DNA of 5,303 nt from an uncultured Alphaproteobacteria bacterium (lineage in GTDB: Bacteria; Pseudomonadota; Alphaproteobacteria; CASFRQ01; SAAU01). Location: NCBI GenBank assembly GCA_949296785.1, contig CASFRQ010000137.1, forward strand, positions 1 to 5,303, read 5' to 3'. Of this stretch, positions 1 to 4,926 are shown one piece after another; the stretch's first letter is position 1, and every line of letters begins with the position of its first letter. A model generated the notes under the pieces. That model made no database searches, had not been told where the DNA came from, and worked only from the letters and a program-made list of their open reading frames with translations. The position numbers and the translations under genes are program-made.

Positions 1-38
1 GCATGTTTCTCTGCATTGTCAAGCATGTTTCTCTGCAT
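1..38. repeat. Direct repeat, 16 bp, two copies
   Basis: GCATGTTTCTCTGCAT occurs identically at 1-16 and 23-38, separated by TGTCAA, giving a 22-bp period. Read on the minus strand the spacer is TTGACA, identical to a consensus -35 hexamer. The array is cut by the window edge, so the copy number is unknown. It lies beyond the terminator of the minus-strand cold-shock gene. The repeat itself is certain; no function can be assigned from two copies. Confidence 0.75.
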
Positions 39-49
39 CCGGTCAGCGG

Positions 50-88
50 ATTTAAAAAATAAAGACCCCGCTTTGAAGCGGGGCCTTT
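50..88 (-). terminator. Intrinsic terminator of the cold-shock gene
   Basis: On the minus strand a GC-rich hairpin follows the csp stop codon by about 18 bases. The arms are CCCCGCT (66-72) and AGCGGGG (77-83) around a 4-base loop. The stem extends outward through AAAG/CTTT (61-64 with 85-88) after one A-C mismatch. It is followed on that strand by a TTTATTTTTT tract (51-60). The plus-strand side has only a short T run (86-89), so activity toward the left is the better reading. Confidence 0.85.
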
Positions 89-105
89 TCAGACATACAA
101 AAGAA

Positions 106-309
106 TTATTTTACAACCAGATTTGTTGCAGAAGTTTTTCCATTTTGTGTCGTCAATTCATATTCTATGGCTTGGTTTTCATCCAATCCTTGCAATCCCG
201 CCGCTTTCACCGCGGAAATGTGGACGAAAACATCTTTACCGCCATCGGAAGGAATAATAAACCCATATCCTTTTTTGGCGTTAAACCATTTGACTTGACC
301 GGAAAGCAT
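106..309 (-). CDS. Cold-shock domain protein, CspA family
   Basis: This encodes a 67-residue single-domain cold-shock protein, the usual family size. Family members bind single-stranded nucleic acid and melt RNA secondary structure in the cytoplasm, often at low temperature or in stress or stationary phase. The N-terminal GQVKWFNAKKGYGFI block (4-18) contains RNP1 (KGYGFI, 13-18), and VFVHI (27-31) is RNP2, so the aromatic RNA-binding face (W8, F9, Y15, F17, F28, H30) is present. The ATG is supported by an AGGAG ribosome-binding site at 316-320 with 6-base spacing. It is monocistronic, with its own terminator, and divergent from typA. The SDGGKDVFVHISAV stretch resembles alphaproteobacterial members. 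Genomes usually carry several csp paralogues, so no numbered symbol is given and cold inducibility cannot be read from the protein alone. Confidence 0.95.
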   Translation of the reverse strand: MLSGQVKWFNAKKGYGFIIPSDGGKDVFVHISAVKAAGLQGLDENQAIEYELTTQNGKTSATNLVVK

Positions 310-367
310 ATTATACTCCTATACTTTAAATAAACCGCCGAGTCACCGGCTATGATGCGCAGCAGTG

Positions 368-396
368 TGTATAGAACAAAAATAGAAAAACTTTAA
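368..396 (-). promoter_or_regulatory. Possible promoter of the cold-shock gene (proximal)
   Basis: On the minus strand TTAAAG (391-396) and TATACA (368-373) are separated by 17 bases, which would give a leader of roughly 50 nt. The -35 match is poor (3 of 6) and the -10 is 4 of 6. A competing candidate lies further upstream, where TATAAA (445-450, minus strand) is preceded by a TTTGTA-like -35. That one would give a leader of about 120-130 nt, closer to the long leaders known for cspA-type genes. Which is used cannot be decided from sequence. Confidence 0.3.
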
Positions 397-433
397 GGCT
401 TTTATATATGCCCCTCTACATATCTGTCGCAGA

Positions 434-458
434 CGGGATATATTTTATACCGTTTTTT
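434..458 (+). promoter_or_regulatory. Weak hairpin followed by T-run in the typA leader region
   Basis: CGG-ATA (434-440, with G437 unpaired) can pair with TAT-CCG (446-452) across a short loop, directly followed by TTTTTT (453-458) and then CTTTT. This has the form of a weak intrinsic terminator or attenuator on the plus strand, about 120 bases before typA. It would matter only if transcription enters from upstream of it. The stem is short and mismatched, so the call is tentative. Confidence 0.2.
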
Positions 459-459
459 C

Positions 460-476
460 TTTTGTTACAAACAAAA
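460..476. promoter_or_regulatory. Perfect AT-rich dyad, candidate operator
   Basis: TTTTGTT (460-466) and AACAAAA (470-476) are exact inverted repeats around a 3-base centre ACA. The 17-bp dyad sits midway between two divergent genes and overlaps the -35 area of the distal csp promoter candidate. Its form fits a dimeric-regulator operator, but AT-rich dyads also arise by chance and no regulator is identifiable here. Confidence 0.3.
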
Positions 477-504
477 TCCGTCAAAAAAGTAAAGATTTTT
501 GTAT

Positions 505-522
505 CCAAAAAAGGCTTTTTGG
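505..522. promoter_or_regulatory. Second perfect dyad upstream of typA
   Basis: CCAAAAA (505-511) and TTTTTGG (516-522) form a perfect 7-bp inverted repeat around AGGC. The right arm overlaps a possible -35 hexamer TTGGTG (519-524), so a protein bound here could affect typA transcription; as RNA it would make a small stem-loop. The dyad is seen directly, the role is inference. Confidence 0.3.
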
Positions 523-548
523 TGTAAAAGGGTAAACAAAATTTTAAA
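519..548 (+). promoter_or_regulatory. Possible typA promoter
   Basis: TTGGTG (519-524) lies 18 bases before TTTAAA (543-548), which would start transcription about 20 bases before the typA ATG. Both hexamers match consensus only partly. In such AT-rich DNA alternative -10 elements are easy to find, so the position is uncertain. Confidence 0.25.
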
Positions 549-574
549 AATCATAACAATATAGAGAGTAAAAA

Positions 575-2398
575 ATGGAACCGATTAGAAATATCGCGAT
601 TATCGCCCATGTAGACCATGGCAAAACGACTTTGGTGGACAGCTTTTTAAAACAAAGCGGGGTTTTCCGTGACAATCAAGTAGTGGAAACCTGCGTCATG
701 GATTCCGGCGATATTGAACGGGAACGGGGCATTACGATTTTAGCCAAATGTACTTCCATTGAATACAAAAACACGCGCATCAACATTGTAGACACGCCGG
801 GGCACGCCGATTTCGGCGCGGAGGTAGAGCGCATTTTAAATATGGTGGACGGCGTGATTTTGCTGGTGGACGCGGCGGAAGGGCCTTTGCCTCAGACGAA
901 ATTCGTGGTAGGGAAGGCGTTGAAGTTGGGCTTAAAGCCGATTGTCGTCATCAATAAGGCGGACAGGCCGGATGCTCGCCCGGACGAGGTGTTGAACGAA
1001 GTTTTTGATTTGTTTGTCGGGTTGGATGCGAATGACGAACAATTGGATTTTCCGATTTTGTACGCTTCGGGCAAACAGGGATGGGCGGTCAAAGACTTGG
1101 AAAAAGATGAAAGAGTGTCCATTGAACCTTTAATGGAGACGATTTTGGAAAAAGTGCCGGTAGCTTCCGGCGATGTGAACGCGCCTTTTAAGATGCTGGT
1201 GACGACTTTGGAATATGATTCGTTTGTCGGGCGGATTTTAACGGGAAGGATTATGTCCGGCTCCGTGAAAGTCAATCAGGTGATTAAGGCGTTATCCCAT
1301 GCGGGCGAAGAGGTGGAAACCGCGCGCGTGTCAAAGATTATGGCTTTCCGCGGGTTGAAAAGAACGGCGATTGTGGAAGCTTTTGCCGGGGACATTGTTT
1401 CCATCGCGGGAATGACGAAGGCGACGGTGGCGGATACTTTGTGCGATATGTCCGTGACGGAACAGATTGAAGCCAATCCGATTGATCCGCCGACTTTGGC
1501 AATGACTTTCTCCGTGAATGATTCGCCGCTAGGCGGAACGGAAGGGACGAAGGTGACTTCCCGGATGATTTTTGACCGTTTGCGCAAAGAAGCGGAAGGC
1601 AATGTGGCCTTGCGTATTACGAAGACTCCCAATTCTGACGCCGTGGAAGTGGCCGGCAGGGGCGAGCTGCAGTTGGGTATTTTGATTGAAACAATGCGTC
1701 GGGAAGGGTTTGAACTGTCTGTCAGTCGGCCTCGGGTTTTAATGAAGACGGGGGAAAACGGCGAAAAATTGGAACCTTATGAAGAGGTGGTCGTGGATGT
1801 GGATGAGGAATACTCCGGCGTCGTGGTGGAGAAAATGGGTATCCGCAAGGCCGAGTTGAAAGAGATGAAACCGTCCAAAGGCGGAAAAGTTCGTTTGGTG
1901 TTTTTGGCGCCGTCCAGAGGGCTTATCGGTTATTATTCCGAGTTTTTGACGGATACTTCCGGCACGGGCGTGATGAACCGGATTTTTGACAGTTACGGGC
2001 CGTACAAGGGACCGATTTTAACGCGTCACAACGGCGTGTTGATTTCCACGGAAAACGGTAAGGCGGTGGATTACGCTTTATGGAAAATCCAGGAAAGAGG
2101 GCCGCTTTTCATCTCCGGTCAAACGCAGGTATATGTGGGGATGATTATCGGAGAGAACCCGAAAGGCGGGGATATTGAAGTTAACCCGATTAAAGGCAAA
2201 CAGCTGACCAATATGCGCGCGGCGGGGAAGGACGACGCGATTATGTTGGTGCCGCCGGTGGTGATGAGCTTGGAAAAGGCTTTGGCGTATATCCAAGATG
2301 ACGAGTTGGTGGAGGTAACGCCGAAAAACATCCGTATTCGTAAGAGAATTCTGGACAGTATTGAACGCAAACGGGCGGAACGTCGCCAGGCGGAATAG
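575..2398 (+). CDS. typA: Ribosome-associated translational GTPase TypA/BipA
   Basis: The product is a 607-residue translational GTPase, the same length as E. coli BipA. It is an EF-G/LepA relative that binds the 70S ribosome and supports growth and 50S assembly under cold and other stress. The G domain shows G1 AHVDHGKTT (11-19), G2 RGITI (51-55), G3 DTPGH (73-77), G4 NKAD (127-130) and G5 YASGK (163-167). Domain II follows (about 200-290), then the EF-G-like domains III and V (about 300-475, including VAGRGELQLGILIETMRREG) and the BipA-specific C-terminal domain with its conserved loop (PSRGLIGYYSEFLTDTSGTG). It ends in a basic tail. No catalytic element is missing. The ATG has a GAGAG site (564-568) 6 bases upstream. 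It is divergent from the cold-shock gene and appears monocistronic, as a terminator follows at once. EF-G and LepA are ruled out by length and by the BipA-type C-terminal half. Confidence 0.97.
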   Translation: MEPIRNIAIIAHVDHGKTTLVDSFLKQSGVFRDNQVVETCVMDSGDIERERGITILAKCTSIEYKNTRINIVDTPGHADFGAEVERILNMVDGVILLVDAAEGPLPQTKFVVGKALKLGLKPIVVINKADRPDARPDEVLNEVFDLFVGLDANDEQLDFPILYASGKQGWAVKDLEKDERVSIEPLMETILEKVPVASGDVNAPFKMLVTTLEYDSFVGRILTGRIMSGSVKVNQVIKALSHAGEEVETARVSKIMAFRGLKRTAIVEAFAGDIVSIAGMTKATVADTLCDMSVTEQIEANPIDPPTLAMTFSVNDSPLGGTEGTKVTSRMIFDRLRKEAEGNVALRITKTPNSDAVEVAGRGELQLGILIETMRREGFELSVSRPRVLMKTGENGEKLEPYEEVVVDVDEEYSGVVVEKMGIRKAELKEMKPSKGGKVRLVFLAPSRGLIGYYSEFLTDTSGTGVMNRIFDSYGPYKGPILTRHNGVLISTENGKAVDYALWKIQERGPLFISGQTQVYVGMIIGENPKGGDIEVNPIKGKQLTNMRAAGKDDAIMLVPPVVMSLEKALAYIQDDELVEVTPKNIRIRKRILDSIERKRAERRQAE

Positions 2399-2432
2399 GC
2401 TGTTTTTCTAACGAAAAGCCTTTTAAAGAAAG

Positions 2433-2468
2433 AAAAGAGGGGGAAAAAGTCCTCCTCTTTTTTTGTTT
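2433..2468 (+). terminator. Intrinsic terminator of typA
   Basis: AAAAGAGGGGG (2433-2443) pairs with CCTCCTCTTTT (2451-2461) as an 11-bp stem with one G-U pair and a 7-base loop AAAAAGT. A T-rich tail (TTT-G-TTTT) follows. It begins about 35 bases after the typA stop codon and isolates typA from the decayed region downstream. Confidence 0.9.
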
Positions 2469-2499
2469 TCGTCTTTTTATTCTCGGCATAAAAGCGGGA

Positions 2500-2845
2500 G
2501 TGCGTTTTTTAGGCAATGCCCGACGTGAGCGCGATGATTTCCGCGGAGTCGGAAAGCTTTTGAAAAATCGTTACCGTCGGTTCAACATAGATATTCAGGC
2601 GGTGAATCCGCAGGATGACTTTGACATGATTATGATGCGGCATATATTCTCCAGAAAGCTGTCTCGCGGCCTGAAGGAAGGGGATTTGCCGGATGCGATG
2701 TTGATAGACAATAGACGGAGGCAAGGGATAATTAAGCGCCGTGTTGGAAATTTTTGGAAAGTTTCCGGAAGCCTCCAAAATCGTCTTAATCGGAGGACGA
2801 GGAGCCGAACCGGCCGCCGAAGAGGAGAAATTGTACTTTCCCGAA
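2500..2845 (+). pseudogene. uvrC: Decayed 3' fragment of uvrC
   Basis: Joined across frames this matches part of the C-terminal endonuclease half of UvrC, the excision-repair incision subunit. VSAMISAESESF (2525-2560) resembles UvrC VGAMIVxxxEGF. In the next frame KNRYRRFNID, then PQDDFDMIMMRHIFSRKLSRGLKE and LPDAMLID (2563-2709) match the K-x-x-YRKFNI...DDFxMMREVxxRRFSR...PDLVLIDGGKGQ block. In a third frame IDGGKG-stop-LSAVLEIFGKFPEASKIVLIG (2711 on) continues UvrC. Lesions: a probable extra base near 2521-2524; a lost T in the run at 2558-2561 giving TGA; a 7-bp tandem duplication at 2704-2716; and TAA at 2729-2731 where the invariant Gln codon CAA is expected. The N-terminal GIY-YIG, UVR and DNA-binding portions and the C-terminal HhH are absent. 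A 117-codon open frame (2500-2853) runs through it but is only partly UvrC-like. It follows the typA terminator and has no convincing promoter. Confidence 0.75.
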
Positions 2846-3022
2846 TCTGCTGAATACAGTCACGGTATGCCGGAGAAAGCTGTATTTTTCTAGACTGCCG
2901 GGTGCAGTCCTCAACTGTGTCGCGCAGGACGCCGAAGAGAAAAAGTTGTATTTTCCAGGGCCTACCGGGTGCGGTGCACAACTATTTCGCATGAGGTAAA
3001 GAAGAAAAGCCGTGCTTTTCCC
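2816..3022. repeat. Degenerate tandem repeat, units of about 50-67 bp
   Basis: Three to four diverged units follow one another. The head GCCGAAGAG-x-A-x-AA-x-TTGTA-x-TTTCC at 2816-2842 recurs at 2931-2957 with 22 of 27 bases identical. The body of unit 2 (about 2873-2930) and unit 3 (2934-2998) share CCGGGTGC-x-GT, CAACT and TCGC at matching positions (offset 66-67). Unit 1 also has CTGC...CAGTC at the matching place. A shorter, weaker unit starts near 2999. Unit 2 can fold as ACTGC-CGGGT-GCAGT (2894-2908) and unit 3 as ACCG-GGTG-CGGT (2964-2975). Open frames cross the repeats on the minus strand, but their repetitive, low-complexity products look like by-products. Whether this is a genome-wide repeat family cannot be seen from one window. 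Confidence 0.6.
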
Positions 3023-3158
3023 GGTTAGAGAGCCGGTTTGTCTGCCACAAAAAAACAACAATATCCTGCGTTTTTCCGGTGTTTAAGAGGAAAAATATTT
3101 GAAAAGTTATAAAAAATTAAAGAAGTTTAATGAAAAAGGACTTCTTCCGGAGGGTTTA

Positions 3159-3187
3159 TTGATAAATTTTATTTCTTCGTTTATATT
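3159..3187 (+). promoter_or_regulatory. Probable sigma-70-type promoter of ampG
   Basis: TTGATA (3159-3164, 5 of 6 to consensus) and TATATT (3182-3187, 5 of 6) are separated by exactly 17 bases, the best promoter match in the window. Transcription would start near 3194 and give a leader of about 128 nt before the ampG GTG. A weaker alternative is TTGTCT (3038-3043) with TATCCT (3062-3067) at 18 bases, which would also cover the small frame at 3099. Confidence 0.5.
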
Positions 3188-3307
3188 GTTTCTGGCTTGT
3201 TTTTGAAAGAGTTCTTCGCTAAACTGTCAGCATATTCTGTTAAAGGCTGTCGGTTCGGCCGTTCTTACGGTTTGTAACTTTTTAATCGCCGCCGCCAAGA
3301 TGAGGAA

Positions 3308-3314
3308 AAAGGAG
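3308..3314 (+). promoter_or_regulatory. Ribosome-binding site deciding the ampG GTG start
   Basis: AAAGGAG lies 7 bases before GTG at 3322. An in-frame TGA at 3301-3303 rules out any earlier start, and no ATG is available nearby, so the GTG start is well supported. Confidence 0.85.
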
Positions 3315-3321
3315 TTTTCAA

Positions 3322-4737
3322 GTGAAGTTGAATAAAGCGTTTCGGGTTTACTGCACACCTCGGTTGTTATCCGTTTTTTTTCTGGGAATTTCCTGCGGCC
3401 TTCCGATAAGCTTGCTGGCCGGTTCTTTAAGTTATTGGCTGTTGGAATGCGGTTTGGCGTTAAGTACCATTGGGGCGTTCAATTTGTTAAGGACGCCGAT
3501 GAGTTTGAAATTCTTGTGGGCGCCTTTGGTGGATAGGATAAGGATTCCGTACCTTTCAAGAAAGCTTGGAAAAAGGCGCGCGTGGGGGCTTTTGTTTCAG
3601 GCGGGAATGATGGCATCCATTTTCGGATTGTCGGTTCTTTCACCCGAAAAAGATGCTGTTTTGCTGCGGGTTTTGGGTGTTATAACGGCCTTTTTTATCG
3701 CCAGTCAGGATATTGTAGTGGACGCGTTGAGGATTGAAACGGTACCGAAAGAATATCAGGGACAAGGCGCCGCTTCTTACCAAATGGGATACCGTTTGGG
3801 AATGCTTGTATCCAGCGCCGGCGGATTATGGCTGGCCTCTGCTTTCGGCTGGAATATGGTTTATTTTTTAATCGGATTGGCCGGAATTATAGGGATGATG
3901 GCTTTACTTTTGATGCCGTTTTCCGTTGAGGATGAGGAAAAAGAATCTCTTGAAACCAAAAGGCAAAACGAAATGGCCGTTTCTTCTTTAAAGTCCTTGA
4001 CGGAAAAGGAAGAGGGGGCCTTTGTTTCTTCAACAAAAGAGGCGGCGCCGGAAAAGAAAAAGAGATCGGCATTTCTGCTGGATTTAAAAGTGATGGTGAT
4101 TAACCCGTTTAAAGATTTCGTCGCCCGTTATCCGTATTGGTTTGTTATTTTGTTGTTTGTCGTGACTTATAAACTGAGCAACGCGATGTTGGGCAACATG
4201 GCGGGAATGTTTTATAGAAAAATAGGGTTTGACTATCTTCAGATTGCCGGCACTTCAAATCTGTGGGGAACGGCCGCCACGATTTTGGGGACGGTGTTGG
4301 GCGGTGTGCTGGTGATGCGCAAAGGGGTGATGAAAACCTTGATGATATTGGGATTTGTTGAGATTCTGACCTCCGTCGGGTTTATGATTCAGGCTCTTTT
4401 AGGGGCGAATATTTATTTTTTGGCCGTCTTAATCGCTTTTGACAATATTGTGGGCGGAATGGGAACAACGGCGTTTGTGGCTTATCTTTCCGGATTGTGT
4501 TCCCCTTTGTATGTGACAACGCAGTACGCTTTGCTTAGTTCCATTATGACTTTGCCAAAGGATTTTTTGGCTTCTTTTTCGGGGTATTTTGCTGAACAGA
4601 TGGGCTGGCCGGCTTTCTTTTTAATGACGGGAGCGCTGATGTTGCCCAGTTTGGGGATTTTGTATTTTCTGATGAAAAAGAAAGCGTCCGCTTTGTTTGA
4701 AGGAATGCTTCCTGTACGGAAAAGCGAAGAGGGATAA
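3322..4737 (+). CDS. ampG: AmpG-type muropeptide permease (PAT family, MFS)
   Basis: This 471-residue inner-membrane protein has the sequence pattern of AmpG. AmpG imports GlcNAc-anhydroMurNAc peptides from the periplasm for murein recycling, and in some species thereby feeds AmpR/AmpC beta-lactamase induction. Family blocks seen: FLGISCGLPISLL (20-32), LRTPMSLKFLWAPLVDR (56-72), the loop-2/3 LGKRRAW (82-88), AFFIASQDIVVDALRIE (123-139), GQGAASYQMGYRLGML (147-162), FDNIVGGMGTTAFVAYLSGLC (373-393) and TQYALLSSIMTLPKDFLASFSGYFAE (400-425). Two bundles of hydrophobic helices flank a long charged cytoplasmic loop (about 201-262) rich in E and K. E. coli AmpG is about 490 residues, so the length fits. 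It starts at GTG after AAAGGAG and ends in a terminator. No ampC, ampR, ampD or nagZ is in view, so a link to beta-lactam resistance is not shown. A PAT relative with another substrate, such as an acetyl-CoA transporter, is less likely. Confidence 0.88.
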   Translation: MKLNKAFRVYCTPRLLSVFFLGISCGLPISLLAGSLSYWLLECGLALSTIGAFNLLRTPMSLKFLWAPLVDRIRIPYLSRKLGKRRAWGLLFQAGMMASIFGLSVLSPEKDAVLLRVLGVITAFFIASQDIVVDALRIETVPKEYQGQGAASYQMGYRLGMLVSSAGGLWLASAFGWNMVYFLIGLAGIIGMMALLLMPFSVEDEEKESLETKRQNEMAVSSLKSLTEKEEGAFVSSTKEAAPEKKKRSAFLLDLKVMVINPFKDFVARYPYWFVILLFVVTYKLSNAMLGNMAGMFYRKIGFDYLQIAGTSNLWGTAATILGTVLGGVLVMRKGVMKTLMILGFVEILTSVGFMIQALLGANIYFLAVLIAFDNIVGGMGTTAFVAYLSGLCSPLYVTTQYALLSSIMTLPKDFLASFSGYFAEQMGWPAFFLMTGALMLPSLGILYFLMKKKASALFEGMLPVRKSEEG

Positions 4738-4784
4738 AAAGTTTTTCGCCCTGTGGACGAAAGATTGTCGGCGAAAGGAAAACG

Positions 4785-4817
4785 ACCCCGCCTCTTTTTA
4801 GGGGCGGGTTTGTGTTT
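4785..4817 (+). terminator. Intrinsic terminator of ampG
   Basis: ACCC-(C)-GCCTCT (4785-4795) pairs with AGGGGC-GGGT (4800-4809), with one bulged C and a short T loop. It is followed by TTTGTGTTT. The hairpin begins about 48 bases after the ampG stop. The minus-strand side is followed by CGTTTTCCTTT, so it might act weakly in both directions between the convergent genes. Confidence 0.7.
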
Positions 4818-4885
4818 AAAATCAGGAATGATGTTTTTGGAAAGGCCCATTTTTTCTTTTATGAAAAAAAACGATGTTTTCCCTG

Positions 4886-4926
4886 AAAAACGGCCCGCAA
4901 ACTTTCAAAATAAACAAACCGTTTTT
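4886..4926 (-). terminator. Possible terminator of the acetyltransferase gene
   Basis: AAAAACGG (4886-4893) and CCGTTTTT (4919-4926) are perfect inverted repeats around a 25-base loop. The structure abuts the stop codon of the minus-strand gene and ends on that strand in CCGTTTTT. The long loop and A/T-dominated stem make it weak; termination could instead rely on the ampG hairpin further on. Confidence 0.4.

Larger units (their letters stand above)
3099..3335 (+). other. Small membrane-type frame interrupted by one TGA
   Basis: A frame opens at TTG (3099), 8 bases after a good AAGAGG ribosome-binding site (3085-3090). It encodes 35 residues: a basic N-terminus (KSYKKLKK) and a hydrophobic segment (LLINFISSFILFLACF), ending at TGA (3204-3206). 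The same frame then continues open for 42 codons, with a second hydrophobic stretch (ILLKAVGSAVLTVCNFLIAAA) and a basic end. It stops at TAA (3333-3335), 14 bases inside ampG. It may be a small broken two-helix membrane gene, a real 35-residue peptide, or chance: the ampG promoter candidate lies inside it, and AT-rich DNA easily encodes hydrophobic residues. I do not recognise the product. Trp codons in typA and ampG are TGG, so reading TGA as Trp is not supported. Confidence 0.25.

Noticed and set aside
1..38. Edge of a CRISPR array
   Set aside because: The repeat is 16 bp and the spacer only 6 bp, outside CRISPR proportions, and no cas gene is visible.
16..333. Plus-strand 105-codon open frame
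   Set aside because: It is antisense to the complete cold-shock gene and runs through that gene's terminator.
892..1632. Minus-strand open frames inside typA
   Set aside because: They are antisense to a fully conserved GTPase gene and their serine/threonine-rich products are typical reverse-frame shadows.
2509..2778. Minus-strand 89-codon open frame
   Set aside because: It is antisense to the uvrC remnant, whose motifs are on the plus strand, and no family pattern or ribosome-binding site supports it.
2595..3061. Two overlapping minus-strand open frames (2595-2981 and 2786-3061) with repetitive products
   Set aside because: Their internal repeats follow from the underlying DNA repeat, the two frames compete for the same DNA, and neither shows a recognisable domain.
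3204..3206. TGA read as Trp (alternative code) or selenocysteine in the small frame
   Set aside because: Trp in typA and ampG is encoded by TGG, no SECIS-like hairpin follows the TGA, and neighbouring decay makes a simple nonsense mutation more likely.
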